Part shown: piece by piece, positions 1-8,115 of the stretch
Layout of the letters: every line of letters begins with the position of its first letter
Position numbering within the stretch: position 1 is the stretch's first letter
DNA from: an uncultured Myxococcales bacterium
Lineage (GTDB): Bacteria; Myxococcota_A; Polyangia; Polyangiales; Polyangiaceae
Assembly (NCBI GenBank): GCA_937949945.1
Contig: CALFEQ010000084.1
Span: 62,001-126,000, forward strand
Direction of reading: 5' to 3'
Length of the DNA stretch: 64,000 bases
Program-made: the position numbers and the translations under genes
The notes under the pieces: generated by a model
What the model saw: only the letters and a program-made list of their open reading frames with translations
The model's database searches: none
What the model was told of the DNA's origin: nothing

Positions 1-119
1 TTCGTCGTGCGGTCGACGGCGGTGGCGGTCGGCCGCGGACGGCAGAAAAGGTCCGGGTTCGCCGTCCACCTTGGAATCGTTCAGGGATCGTTCGCCGAAT
101 CGTTTCGCGGATCTGGCTC

Positions 120-133
120 GTCTCCAGGCTCCG
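120..133 (+). repeat. Intergenic heptad repeat, short copy
   Basis: Two consecutive 7-bp units, GTCTCCA then GGCTCCG, belong to the same family as the longer arrays at 2435, 2591, 10007, 10215 and 19988. This copy lies just beyond the putative cdnL terminator. Confidence 0.5.
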
Positions 134-180
134 GCTCAGGCTGCTCGAGCGGCCGCCTGCGCTCGAGCCACAAACGCGAA

Positions 181-211
181 AGCGCGCGCCAGGCCTCGCC
201 TTGCGCGCGCT
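181..211 (-). terminator. Putative terminator of cdnL
   Basis: A perfect 9-bp stem (181-189 pairs with 203-211) starts 26 bases past the cdnL stop. In the sense of the minus strand it is followed by TTCGCGTTTG, a weak T-containing tail. The U-tract is poor, so intrinsic termination is an inference. Confidence 0.45.
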
Positions 212-236
212 CTTCGACGACCCCGAAGGGCGTCCG

Positions 237-743
<507 letters not shown>

Positions 744-791
744 ATCGTCTCCTTCGTTTCCTGGGCTCGGCCTCGTCGGAGAGCCCGGATT

Positions 792-818
792 GATTCGCGT
801 GCAGAATGCACGCGAATC
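792..818. promoter_or_regulatory. Perfect 12-bp inverted repeat in the cdnL leader
   Basis: The arms GATTCGCGTGCA and TGCACGCGAATC (792-803, 807-818) are exact reverse complements separated by GAA. The element ends 48 bases before the cdnL start codon. It could be an RNA hairpin in the leader or a dimeric repressor site; the sequence alone does not decide. No T-tract follows, so a simple terminator is unlikely. Confidence 0.6.
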
Positions 819-882
819 GCTCATCTGATTGGGGAACCCCCGTCAGGTCAGTGGATGAATACCGTCGACGACGAGCCACGAC

Positions 883-907
883 CTCGCATGCGACTCGCAC
901 ATGCGAG
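883..907. promoter_or_regulatory. Inverted repeat in the cdnL upstream region
   Basis: CTCGCATG (883-890) and CATGCGAG (900-907) are exact 8-bp inverted copies around a 9-base loop. This is the second palindromic element between cdnL and its candidate promoter. Confidence 0.4.
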
Positions 908-1008
908 AGCTCAGGAGCATCTTCCGGAGCGCGCCGCCGTGGTTCGACGCTTGGCGGGCACGAGCTTCCCGGCGATCGGTGCCACCGGCCACAACTTCAG
1001 GCGGGCGT

Positions 1009-1038
1009 ACTCTAGTTCCAGAACCCCCCTTCTGTCAA
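1009..1038 (-). promoter_or_regulatory. Candidate sigma-70-type promoter of cdnL
   Basis: On the minus strand TTGACA (1033-1038) is followed after 18 bases by TAGAGT (1009-1014). It sits in an AT-richer patch of otherwise GC-rich DNA. Use of this promoter would give a leader of about 260 nt containing both inverted repeats. Confidence 0.4.
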
Positions 1039-1506
1039 ATTCTTTGTGCAGAAAAATGCTGCATGTGGGGTTGATGAAGCATCTGAACCTACCCGGCCTC
1101 GTGGGCCTCGGCTCGCGGCATCGAGCGAGGTCGGCGCCTGGAAGTGCCTGAATTCGCTAACCCTTCGGTTCGACCGACCCTCCTTTTCCTCGTGCCTGAC
1201 CGATCGGTGAAGGACCGCCCAGACTACAGTAGGAATATGTAAGGAAAAGGGTGCTCGCGCAAGGCGAAATCGACCCGAAAGGAGATCGCCGCGCCTTGTT
1301 CCTCCTCCGGCTCTCGTCGATCCGGGCGAGTGCCGTGGTGCTGGCGCTGACGCGCGCAACCGAGCGGCGCGAGGTGTGTGTAAGATGCATCCAAACGCGC
1401 GAGGACGACGCGGTCGCTTCGCGAGCTCCGCGCAAGGACGCGCTTCGCACAACGCGAGCGGCTCGAGGCGACGGCGCGTGCCGGCGCTTTCTGGTCCGAC
1501 GACGTC

Positions 1507-2427
1507 TCAGCCCGCAGCCAGTCGTTCGGCGAGACCCCAGCGGACGCCTCGGTCCGAGATCATCACCTCGTTCGCGCCGACGTGCTCGAGATAGGCGAGC
1601 GCGACGAGGCCGCCGGTGACGATCACGTCGGCGCGCTTCGGCTCGATGCCGGGCCACGCGCTTCGTTCTGCGACCGTCAGGCGCGCGAGCTCTGCGACGA
1701 GGCGCTCGAGCGTCGTGACGGGCAGCGTGAGCCCGTGGACGCGGGTGGGATCGTACGTGGCCATCCGAAGCGACGCGGCGGCGAGCGTCGTCATCGTGCC
1801 CGCGATGCCGACAGGCGGGACGTCGCTCTCGAAGAGCGGCACCGAAGCGAACGTCTCGCGTGCGCATCGCCGCACCTCGGCCAGCTCGGAGTCCGACGGC
1901 GGATCGCTCTTCACGTAGCGCTCCGTGAGCCGAACGCTGCCGACGTCGTAGCTCCGTGCGAAGTGCAACGCGCCGCCGCGCTCGCCGTGCACGATCTCCG
2001 TGCTCCCACCGCCGATGTCGAAGACGCGCACGCGAGCGCCCGGGGGAACGGAACGAACGCCGCTGAGGGCGCCAGCGAAGGTGAGGCGAGCCTCCTCGTC
2101 GCCCGAGATCGTCCGCGCCTCGACGCCGAGCTTCGCCTTCACGTGCGCGCGCACCTCCTCGCCACCGCTCGCGTCACGCATCGCGCTCGTGCCGACGACG
2201 GCGACGCGCTCGACGCCGAGACGCGCGATGATCTCGGCGTAGCCGTCGATCGCGGCGTTCGTCCTCTCGATGGCCGCGCGCGCGAGCGTCCGCGTCTTGT
2301 CGACTCCCTCGCCGAGCCGCGTGATCGTGGCCCGCTCCTCCACGGCGACGAGCTCGCCCGACGCGGTTTTCTCGGCGACGAGGAGAAGGACGGTGTTCGT
2401 ACCGATGTCGATGGTGGCGACGAGCAT
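1507..2427 (-). CDS. Ppx/GppA-family phosphatase (short form)
   Basis: The 306-residue protein has the ASKHA-fold motifs of exopolyphosphatase/guanosine pentaphosphatase: DIGTNT near the N-terminus (phosphate-1 loop), SGDEEA around residue 110, and FDIGGGSTE (phosphate-2 loop). The family removes terminal phosphate from polyphosphate or pppGpp in the cytoplasm. The protein ends after the two actin-like lobes and lacks the C-terminal HD-type extension of E. coli Ppx, so I do not assign ppx over gppA. The ATG at 2427 starts directly at the domain; the upstream in-frame stretch crosses an intergenic repeat and is not credible coding. It is probably transcribed alone, since repeats and a hairpin separate it from the OmpA gene. 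Confidence 0.88.
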   Translation of the reverse strand: MLVATIDIGTNTVLLLVAEKTASGELVAVEERATITRLGEGVDKTRTLARAAIERTNAAIDGYAEIIARLGVERVAVVGTSAMRDASGGEEVRAHVKAKLGVEARTISGDEEARLTFAGALSGVRSVPPGARVRVFDIGGGSTEIVHGERGGALHFARSYDVGSVRLTERYVKSDPPSDSELAEVRRCARETFASVPLFESDVPPVGIAGTMTTLAAASLRMATYDPTRVHGLTLPVTTLERLVAELARLTVAERSAWPGIEPKRADVIVTGGLVALAYLEHVGANEVMISDRGVRWGLAERLAAG

Positions 2428-2434
2428 GGGATCA

Positions 2435-2455
2435 GGCTCCAGGCTCCGGGCTCCA
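2435..2455 (+). repeat. Intergenic heptad repeat (GGCTCCA/GGCTCCG)
   Basis: Three units in the order GGCTCCA, GGCTCCG, GGCTCCA followed by GGG. The same three units recur in the opposite orientation at 2591-2611, on the other side of a hairpin. Confidence 0.65.
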
Positions 2456-2548
2456 GGGAGGGGGGGCGCCGGCGCCTTCGAGGCAGCAGCGTTCGGTGCA
2501 CGCAGAGCCCGTCGGAGAATCTCCGTCGAGAGCCTCCACAAAATGGAG

Positions 2549-2575
2549 AAGGCCTCGACCACCGGTCGAGGCCTT
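2549..2575. terminator. Hairpin terminator downstream of the OmpA-type gene
   Basis: AAGGCCTCGACC (2549-2560) pairs perfectly with 2564-2575 around ACC. Read on the minus strand it follows the OmpA stop and is trailed by CTCCATTTTG. A small adjoining CTCCA/TGGAG stem lies at about 2534-2548. Confidence 0.6.
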
Positions 2576-2590
2576 TCTCTCTGACCCCCC

Positions 2591-2611
2591 TGGAGCCCGG
2601 AGCCTGGAGCC
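2591..2611 (-). repeat. Intergenic heptad repeat, inverted copy
   Basis: Read on the minus strand it is GGCTCCA-GGCTCCG-GGCTCCA-GGG, identical to the array at 2435-2455 but in opposite orientation. The two copies bracket the hairpin at 2549-2575. Confidence 0.65.
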
Positions 2612-2617
2612 TCTTTC

Positions 2618-3460
2618 CTACTTGATGCTCCCGAGGTTCAGCATCTCCTCGACGTTCGGCTGGACGACGAGCTCGACGCGGCGGTTCCTCTGCTGCTCCT
2701 CCTTCGTCTGCTGCTCGACGGTGCCGGCGATCGGGTCGAACTCGGCGTAGCCCGCCGCCGACCAGCGCCGCGGGTTGAGGCCGCCGCCCGCGACGTCGCC
2801 CTTCTTCTTCGGATCGGCCTTGTGATCGGACGTGAGGAAGAGCGTGACCTGGCGCGCGCGCGCGAGCGAGAGACCCCAGTTGTCCTTGAAGGGGCCGTTC
2901 GGCGGGTACTTCACGTTGTCCGTGTGGCCGGCGACGACGAAGTAGCGGTTGCTGAGATCCTTGTCGTTCCGAATGACCTCGGCGACCTGCGAGAGGATCT
3001 CCTTGCCCTGCTGCTTCAGCTCGTCCTTGCCCGAGTCGAAGAGGATGTCGCCGGGCAGCTGGACGACGAGGCGGTTGTTGCGCGGAACGACCTTGACCCC
3101 GAACTGAGTGAGCTTGTCGAGCTTCGAGCGGAGCTCACGGAAGCGAGCCTCGATCACGGCGAGCTGCTCGGCGCGCTGCTTGTACTCCTCGAGCGCCTGC
3201 TTGAGCTTCTGCGCTTCTCCCTGGGAGCGATCGAGCGAGATGCCGGCCTGCTTGAGCTGCTCCTTCATCTTCTCGATCTGGTTCTGCGCCTCGGAGAACT
3301 TCGCCTGGTCGTCCGCGATCTGCGCCTTCGCGGCCTTCAGGTCCGCGGTGAGCTTGTCGATCTCGCGCTGCTTCGCGGCCATCTCCTCGTCGGTGTGTCC
3401 GCAGCCGGCGAGCATCATCGCCACCGCAGTCACGCCCGACCAAACCAACAGCTTCCTCAT
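2618..3460 (-). CDS. OmpA-family peptidoglycan-binding lipoprotein with coiled coil
   Basis: The 280-residue product opens with a signal and the lipobox LAGC (Cys 20), so it should be anchored in the outer membrane. Residues 25-118 are heptad-rich, high in K, E, Q and A, and predicted coiled coil. Residues 136-267 form an OmpA C-terminal domain, with ILFDSG at its start, GHTDN (Asp 181), NWGLSLARA and QQRNRRVEL, the residues that bind diaminopimelate in this family. It likely tethers outer membrane to cell wall through a long coiled spacer. The ATG at 3460 has GAGGAGG upstream; 43 in-frame upstream codons lack a signal peptide and were dropped. It is preceded by about 500 non-coding bases. 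Confidence 0.92.
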   Translation of the reverse strand: MRKLLVWSGVTAVAMMLAGCGHTDEEMAAKQREIDKLTADLKAAKAQIADDQAKFSEAQNQIEKMKEQLKQAGISLDRSQGEAQKLKQALEEYKQRAEQLAVIEARFRELRSKLDKLTQFGVKVVPRNNRLVVQLPGDILFDSGKDELKQQGKEILSQVAEVIRNDKDLSNRYFVVAGHTDNVKYPPNGPFKDNWGLSLARARQVTLFLTSDHKADPKKKGDVAGGGLNPRRWSAAGYAEFDPIAGTVEQQTKEEQQRNRRVELVVQPNVEEMLNLGSIK

Positions 3461-3966
3461 GTGCGTCGTCCTCCTCAGTAAGTCCCGCGCTGCATCGCGC
3501 GGTGATCTACTCTCGAGCGAAGCCGCCTCGTGACGACCGTGTCGAGTCGAGCACGAACCTTCAACGGCGCAAGCGACGGTATCGACCACTCGGCTACGAC
3601 GTCAACGTCGGACGTCCGATGAGCTAGGTGGGCGAGAGGCGGCGGACGATTTTTTTCTCGCGCACGACGACGGCGCGCGTGCCGCGGAGAACCGCGTGCG
3701 AGGCGGCGTCGCGCCCCGAATCCAGATTCGATACGAAATCTGGAATCTCCAACGATCGCGCCAGGAGCCCGAAAATACCGGTCGATGGTGTGGGGAGCGC
3801 CGACCCGAAAGGGCGTTCAGCATCGATGGGCGCGTGGAGCACCCCGGTGTTCCCGTGAGCACCGGATCGCCCTTTCAGCCTGCTCAGCCGTCAAGTTTTT
3901 TTTGTTTGACATGTGACGTAGGTGACCATATACGTCATGTAGATCACCTCTGCAGGAGGACATCAC
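3461..3966. other. Divergent regulatory interval between OmpA-type and H1-like genes
   Basis: The 506-base gap holds no credible gene. It must contain the OmpA-gene promoter on the minus strand and the H1-like promoter at 3906-3934. A long-range inverted repeat GAAAGGGCG (3807-3815) / CGCCCTTTC (3868-3876) could fold the segment between them, which itself contains CCGGTG/CACCGG arms. A run of eight T residues (3896-3903) lies just upstream of the H1-like promoter. Confidence 0.55.
3906..3934 (+). promoter_or_regulatory. Near-consensus sigma-70 promoter for the H1-like pair
   Basis: TTGACA (3906-3911) is followed after exactly 17 bases by TATACG (3929-3934). The AT-rich run before the -35 could act as an UP element. 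Imperfect inverted repeats overlap it: ACATGTGACGTA (3909-3920) against TACGTCATGT (3931-3940), and AGGTGA (3920-3925) against TCACCT (3944-3949), so an operator is possible. It is the best promoter match I see in the window. Confidence 0.65.
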
Positions 3967-4089
3967 ATGGCTGCTAAGAAGAAGGCTGCTGCTAAGAAGA
4001 CGAAGACCACCAAGAAGGCTGCGGGCAAGACCGCGACGAAGAAGAAGGCGAGCAGCAAGAAGCGCGCCTCGTCGAAGAAGGCTGGCTGA
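3967..4089 (+). CDS. Short lysine/alanine-rich H1-like protein
   Basis: A 40-residue ORF made almost only of Lys, Ala, Thr and Ser, with AAKKK-type repeats and a net charge near +18. GCAGGAGGACATCAC places a strong ribosome site before the ATG. Its composition matches histone H1 tails and the Lys/Ala tails of bacterial nucleoid proteins, so non-specific DNA or RNA binding is inferred. The stop is 2 bases before the next gene, which suggests translational coupling. The short length makes it easy to miss, but promoter, ribosome site and a similar neighbour all support it. Confidence 0.75.
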   Translation: MAAKKKAAAKKTKTTKKAAGKTATKKKASSKKRASSKKAG

Positions 4090-4091
4090 GC

Positions 4092-4406
4092 ATGGCAGCG
4101 AAGAAGAAGGCCGGCGCAAAGAAGGCTACTGGCGCCAAGAAGAAGGCCGGCGGCGCCAAGAAGAAGGCGGGCGCCAAGAAGAAGGCCACCGCCAAGAAGA
4201 CGGGCGGCGCCAAGAAGAAGAAGGCCGCCAAGAGACCAGCTAGGAAGGCCGCTCCCACGGCAAAGAAGAAGGCGGGGCGGTCTGCGGCAAGGCGTCCCGC
4301 TGCCCGTGGCAAGGCCTCGGGCAAGGCAGCTCCGCCGGCGGGCGTTCCGTCGATGTTGGGCGGCGCTCCCACGTCCAGTGCTGGGCTGGACGAAGGCGAG
4401 GAGTAA
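4092..4406 (+). CDS. Histone H1-like lysine/alanine-rich DNA-binding protein
   Basis: The 104-residue product consists of (G)AKKKA-type repeats in residues 1-75, an Arg/Ala-rich stretch, then a distinct acidic end (GLDEGEE) preceded by a Pro/Gly segment. No folded domain is visible. Such H1-like proteins are common in Myxococcota and are thought to compact DNA or modulate it, as Lys-rich tails do. It follows the 40-residue paralogue after a 2-base gap and must share its transcript. The acidic tail is unlike typical H1 and could be a protein-interaction or self-shielding segment. Confidence 0.8.
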   Translation: MAAKKKAGAKKATGAKKKAGGAKKKAGAKKKATAKKTGGAKKKKAAKRPARKAAPTAKKKAGRSAARRPAARGKASGKAAPPAGVPSMLGGAPTSSAGLDEGEE

Positions 4407-4478
4407 GCCTCCACGCTGGGAGTGGGACGCTGGTTTCTGCTGACTCTGCCTGGACTTACAGGCGGGTTGGCTCGGGAT

Positions 4479-4513
4479 GAGAGGGCGTTGCCCCGATCGG
4501 GGAGCGCCCTCTC
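4479..4513. terminator. Bidirectional hairpin between convergent genes
   Basis: GAGAGGGCG (4479-4487) pairs with CGCCCTCTC (4505-4513), and the inner palindrome CCCCGATCGGGG (4491-4502) extends the stem. GCCCTTTG follows on the plus strand. It lies between the H1-like gene and the convergent gene ending at 4661. Confidence 0.55.
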
Positions 4514-4660
4514 GCCCTTTGTGCGGTCGAGCTTTGTCGCGATCAGTAGAGGACCGCGCCCGAGCAGGGGTGTCCACGTTCAGGGGGTGCAGGCGAGCAC
4601 CCCGAACGCCTGGAAGGTAGTAGACAGTCGTACAGTGTCCTGACGTTCCGGACGGGGTGC

Positions 4661-6370
4661 TCAGTCGCCGAGATAGAGCTTGAGCGACTCGGCCGCCTGC
4701 CGCCGGTCGAACGGCACGCCCCGAAGCTCCTCGCGCTGGCCGATCTGCTCGAACAGGTCGGAGAGGAACGCGTAGAAGCTCTCGGCCTCGCCCACGGCGC
4801 GCTCGAGTCGCACCGGATCGAGCAGATCGGTCTCTTCGAGCGCGGTGAGGGCCGAGATGAACGCGTCGAAGCGCGGGTAGTCCGACGCGCGAAGCAGCGG
4901 GTACCCCATCGCGTCGAAGTACGCGAGGAACTCGCGCACGAACTGAATCGACGAAGGACCGCTCCACCGATCCTCGCGGTTCGGGGCTGCGCGCGCCTTC
5001 GCCGCGAACGCCCGGACGATCTGGGCGAACATCCAGACGTCGCGACGAAGACGCATCGAAAGCGACCGCTTCGCCGACGAGTCGTCGAAGACGCCGTGCT
5101 CGTCGAGTCGGGCACCGAGCGCTTTGCCGAGCACGAGCACCGCATTCTGGAGCGCCGGCCGAAGATAGCCGGCGACCGTGCTCACGGAAGCGCGTAGCTG
5201 CTCGGTGGTCACGCCTGCGTCGGGCGGCGCGAAATCGTGCTCGAACGCGCGTCGCAGCTCGAGCCGCACGTTCGCGGCGATGCCGCCGAGCGTCGCCTTG
5301 ATCGAAACGAGCCGGTGCGCCTCGGCGAGCAGCTCGTCGTAGCGCGCGCGGATCTGGTGGGCAGGGACCCGGAACAGCTCGCGCTCGAAGCTCTCCGCGA
5401 GCTGATGGCCGCTCTGCTTCCGCAGGTGATCGGTGAGCGCGCGGGCGTCCGAGCGAAGGACGCTCAGGACGACGTACACGAGGCCTGCCGGACGCGACTC
5501 GCGGACGACGTGCTCGAGGAGCGACACGTACCGGAGCATCCGGAAGAGGGAGAGGAACGTGAGCGCGACGAGCCTCCGCGCCTGCTCGCCCGGCACTTGG
5601 CGCATCAGCTCGAGGAGGCGAACGTTCGTGATGCGATCGAACTCGGGCCGGAACTCGAGCGCGACGAGCGGGTTGAAGAACGCGGACCGCGACACTTCGC
5701 GGTGGGCGACGGACATCGCCGCGTAGAACAGCCGGAACGGCACGCGCGGTAGCCGCGTGATGCCGCCCGTGACCTCGAGCAGGTTCGTGAGCGCGTGGCG
5801 CAGCACGAAGAGCGACTCCTCGGGCGTGTCCTGCGTGGCCGCGCCGCGGACGAGACGCGTGCGCGCCGTGTCGTCCGGCAGGAGCATCTCGAGGTAGCGC
5901 TGGAAGACGAAGGCGCGTTCCTGCTCGCCGAGGAGCTGCCGGCACAGGTAGACGATGCGGTGCATCGCGTCTCGGGCGAGCACGAGCTGCTCGCGATAGT
6001 CCTGGGCGACGATCGCCGTTCGTCGCGGCGGCCCCGTGTGGTTGCGCGGGTTCGCGAAGCACGCGAGCCCCTTCAGGAGCACCTCGAGCTCGAAGAGCGT
6101 GTCTTCCTTGCGAGAGCCCTCGAGCCGGGCGAGCCACTGCTCGCGCGCGATGGACTGCTCACGGCGGAGGCCGCGCGTGTCGCGGAGGAGATCGCCGTAC
6201 GCGTCGCCTCCGGGCGGCAGCGGAGGGATCGAGCGCGTCACTGCCTGCGAAGGGTGCGCGGTGGGCCGCCCCGTGGCGAACGGCGGCGGTCGGCTGAAGG
6301 CCGGCGCGCCGTCGACCCCGACGGAGAAGCGCGGCGGTATCGAGCGGGGCGGCAGCCGCGACTCGCTCAT
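4661..6370 (-). CDS. Uncharacterised mostly helical 569-residue protein
   Basis: I do not recognise a named family. The first 60 residues are Pro/Ser/Arg-rich and probably disordered (IPP and RPPP motifs). The rest is a continuous helical-looking protein with many Leu/Arg/Glu segments, no signal peptide and no membrane span, so it is probably cytoplasmic. The start codon overlaps the stop of the TrmB-like gene by 4 bases (ATGA), which implies translational coupling and a shared role. Nothing resembling a catalytic motif stands out. It may be a lineage-specific effector or partner of the regulator. Confidence 0.8.
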   Translation of the reverse strand: MSESRLPPRSIPPRFSVGVDGAPAFSRPPPFATGRPTAHPSQAVTRSIPPLPPGGDAYGDLLRDTRGLRREQSIAREQWLARLEGSRKEDTLFELEVLLKGLACFANPRNHTGPPRRTAIVAQDYREQLVLARDAMHRIVYLCRQLLGEQERAFVFQRYLEMLLPDDTARTRLVRGAATQDTPEESLFVLRHALTNLLEVTGGITRLPRVPFRLFYAAMSVAHREVSRSAFFNPLVALEFRPEFDRITNVRLLELMRQVPGEQARRLVALTFLSLFRMLRYVSLLEHVVRESRPAGLVYVVLSVLRSDARALTDHLRKQSGHQLAESFERELFRVPAHQIRARYDELLAEAHRLVSIKATLGGIAANVRLELRRAFEHDFAPPDAGVTTEQLRASVSTVAGYLRPALQNAVLVLGKALGARLDEHGVFDDSSAKRSLSMRLRRDVWMFAQIVRAFAAKARAAPNREDRWSGPSSIQFVREFLAYFDAMGYPLLRASDYPRFDAFISALTALEETDLLDPVRLERAVGEAESFYAFLSDLFEQIGQREELRGVPFDRRQAAESLKLYLGD

Positions 6371-7218
6371 CGACCCGCCTTGACCCCACGAACGCGTGCG
6401 CCCGCGTCACCCTCCTTCTTCGAGAGGAGCGTGTCGAGGCGGCCGACGCGCGCGCCGAGCATCTTCGCCATCACGCCCTCCACGTCTCGCCCCGTGCGCT
6501 GGGACCAGAGCGTGATGTCGAGCGCGATCTGGCTCGTCGCGATCTCTGCGATCGCCGACGTCTCGCTGATGACGGCCGTGTCCGCGTCGTTCGATTCGGT
6601 CGCGCCGATGAGCGACCGCCGATCGTCGGCGACCACGACGAGCCGGTGTTTCCAGAACTCCTCGAGCGCCTTCTCCTCGAGCCCGTACGTGAAGACTTCG
6701 CCGGGGAGAGGCGGCAGCTCGGCGTGCGAGAAGATGACGATGTAGACCTTCCGCTTCGCCGCCCGCTTGAGCTCGCCGGCGAGCTGCTCGAGCTCGCGAG
6801 GCCAGCCGCTGATGACGAGGCGCTGCTGCGCGCTGCGCACCACGCGCTCCGCCTCCTCGATGATGCGCTGGTAGCCGCGCACGCTGAACGCGTCGGGCGT
6901 CGGAGGCGTGACGTCGAGACGGCGGATCGCCTCTTCGAGCTGCTCGACGGAAGCGTCGAATCGCTTCCGTAGCATGACGAGCAGATCCTCCGCGGGCGCC
7001 GGCGCGAACCGCTCGGGTGTTCCGGCGATCGAGCGAGCAGCGCCTGCCTTCACCAGCCGCCGGAGCACGCCGTAGACCGCCGAGCGAGGGATCTGCGCCC
7101 GCACCCCGACCTCGTAGCCGGTGGCCGGGCTCTCCTGCAGAAGGGCGGCGTACGCGCGTGACTCGTTCAGGCTGAATCCGAGGGCCACGAGGGCTGGCAC
7201 GACGTCCGGCTCGGCCAT
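6367..7218 (-). CDS. TrmB-family transcriptional regulator
   Basis: Residues 1-75 form a winged helix of the TrmB type: GFSLNESRAYAALL, then IPRSAVYGVLRRLVKAGA as recognition helix and wing, followed by EERFAPAPAEDLL-like linker. Residues 115-245 resemble the TrmB/phospholipase D-like sensing domain, including RLVISGWPRELEQL. TrmB proteins are best known as sugar-responsive regulators in archaea; bacterial members are less studied. GGGAGAAAG precedes the ATG at 7218. It is the first gene of a coupled pair with the unknown gene ending at 4661. The ligand cannot be read from sequence. Confidence 0.83.
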   Translation of the reverse strand: MAEPDVVPALVALGFSLNESRAYAALLQESPATGYEVGVRAQIPRSAVYGVLRRLVKAGAARSIAGTPERFAPAPAEDLLVMLRKRFDASVEQLEEAIRRLDVTPPTPDAFSVRGYQRIIEEAERVVRSAQQRLVISGWPRELEQLAGELKRAAKRKVYIVIFSHAELPPLPGEVFTYGLEEKALEEFWKHRLVVVADDRRSLIGATESNDADTAVISETSAIAEIATSQIALDITLWSQRTGRDVEGVMAKMLGARVGRLDTLLSKKEGDAGARVRGVKAGR

Positions 7219-7347
7219 GCGATCTTTCTCCCACGATCCCGCGCATTCACAAAGTTCTGGCGCGGTTTCGGGGCACGGGTCCGACGGTCGCGCTCGTGCG
7301 AACCGAGCTTCGCGCCGTCGAGCCGAAGCGTCCTTCGGCGGCGACGC

Positions 7348-8037
7348 CTACTTGCCCGTGCCCTTCGTCGACTTCCTCGGGTGGAAGTTGAACGGGTAGT
7401 GGGCGCGCGTCTCGTAGCCGCCCGGGCTCGGGGCGAACTTGATCTTCTTGATGATCTCGATGATGCAGTTGCCGACGCTCGGCTCGAGGATCTGCGATTT
7501 CGTCGTGTCGACCGACGCTTCGGTCACGTTGCCCTCGGGATCGATCACCCACTTGATGTCGAGGTCGCCCTCGATCCCCGGATGCTGCTCGAGGGCCTTG
7601 TCGTAGCAGGCGCGCGCCTCGTCGCGGCGCGACACGATGATCGTCTGGATGTCCTTCGCGGTGCGGCCGGGCTCGTTCGCGCTCTGCCCGCGCGTGCTCT
7701 TCGGCCCGCCCTCGCCCTTCGTCTCGGTCACCGTGTGGACGTTGCCTCCGAGCTTCGCGCCCTGGAGATCGCCGCCCTTGCCGAGGTGCGCCGTGGTCGT
7801 CGTTCCGCCGTTGTCGCCGCCCGTCGACTCCGAGCCGGACCCGCCCGAGCCTTCGGACGCGGTGTCGGAGCCCCCGCCGCCCGAGCCCTCCGAAGCCGTG
7901 TCCGTCTCGCCCGAAGGCGTGCCCGCCGTCGTGGGGCTCTTGGCGCCTCCGGCATCGTTGCCTCCGCACGCGGCGGCGGCGACGACCGTGACGGACGAGA
8001 ACAGCGCGAACCCGAGTCGGAGGAGTGCTCTACGCAT
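7348..8037 (-). CDS. AgmX/PglI C-terminal domain lipoprotein
   Basis: The 229-residue protein has a signal peptide with lipobox AAAC (Cys 24), a long Gly/Ser/Thr/Glu linker (25-120), then an AgmX/PglI-type domain (125-219). Marks of the domain are ARACYDKALEQHPGIEGDL, a beta strand with PEGNV, and a second Cys (191) before FAPSPGGY and the closing YPFNF. The two Cys (144, 191) are typically conserved and may pair. The fold is TonB-C-like, and such domains in myxobacteria sit in envelope and motility machines. No Shine-Dalgarno is visible; a TAGCGT hexamer 7 nt upstream suggests a leaderless message. Confidence 0.82.
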   Translation of the reverse strand: MRRALLRLGFALFSSVTVVAAAACGGNDAGGAKSPTTAGTPSGETDTASEGSGGGGSDTASEGSGGSGSESTGGDNGGTTTTAHLGKGGDLQGAKLGGNVHTVTETKGEGGPKSTRGQSANEPGRTAKDIQTIIVSRRDEARACYDKALEQHPGIEGDLDIKWVIDPEGNVTEASVDTTKSQILEPSVGNCIIEIIKKIKFAPSPGGYETRAHYPFNFHPRKSTKGTGK

Positions 8038-8044
8038 GGAAGGG

Positions 8045-8050
8045 ACGCTA
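8045..8050 (-). promoter_or_regulatory. TAnnnT -10 candidate for a leaderless gene
   Basis: Read on the minus strand, TAGCGT ends 7 bases before the ATG at 8037, and no ribosome site is present. Initiation about 7 bases past the hexamer would start at or next to the start codon. Confidence 0.45.
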
Positions 8051-8088
8051 ACGCATTTTCCTCGCGCGTGAGGACCTCGAATCTCGCG

Positions 8089-8110
8089 CTCGAAGCTCGT
8101 CGGCTTCGAG
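8089..8110 (-). terminator. Hairpin after the Cys-rich lipoprotein gene
   Basis: CTCGAAGC (8089-8096) pairs perfectly with GCTTCGAG (8103-8110) around TCGTCG, 5 bases past the stop at 8116. No T-tract follows on the minus strand, so termination is only suggested. Confidence 0.4.
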
Positions 8111-8115
8111 TCTGC

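Larger units (their letters stand above)
744..1506. other. Long non-coding interval upstream of cdnL
   Basis: This 763-base gap lies between two minus-strand genes. I see no convincing protein in either strand; the frames that stay open are arginine-rich shadows. It holds two inverted repeats (792-818, 883-907), an AT-richer patch around 1020-1070 with a candidate cdnL promoter, and another AT-richer patch at about 1212-1250 whose role is unclear. Confidence 0.6.

Noticed and set aside
1012..1452. Possible small genes in the gap between cdnL and the phosphatase
   Set aside because: The frames are Arg-rich with no plausible ribosome site or domain, and the gap is better explained as leader and promoter DNA.
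3963..6137. A long minus-strand open frame across the H1-like genes and the unknown gene at 4661-6370
   Set aside because: It is a shadow of the H1-like genes and the 569-residue gene; Arg/Ala/Pro-rich composition with no domain, and it contradicts the strand of the clear H1-like pair.
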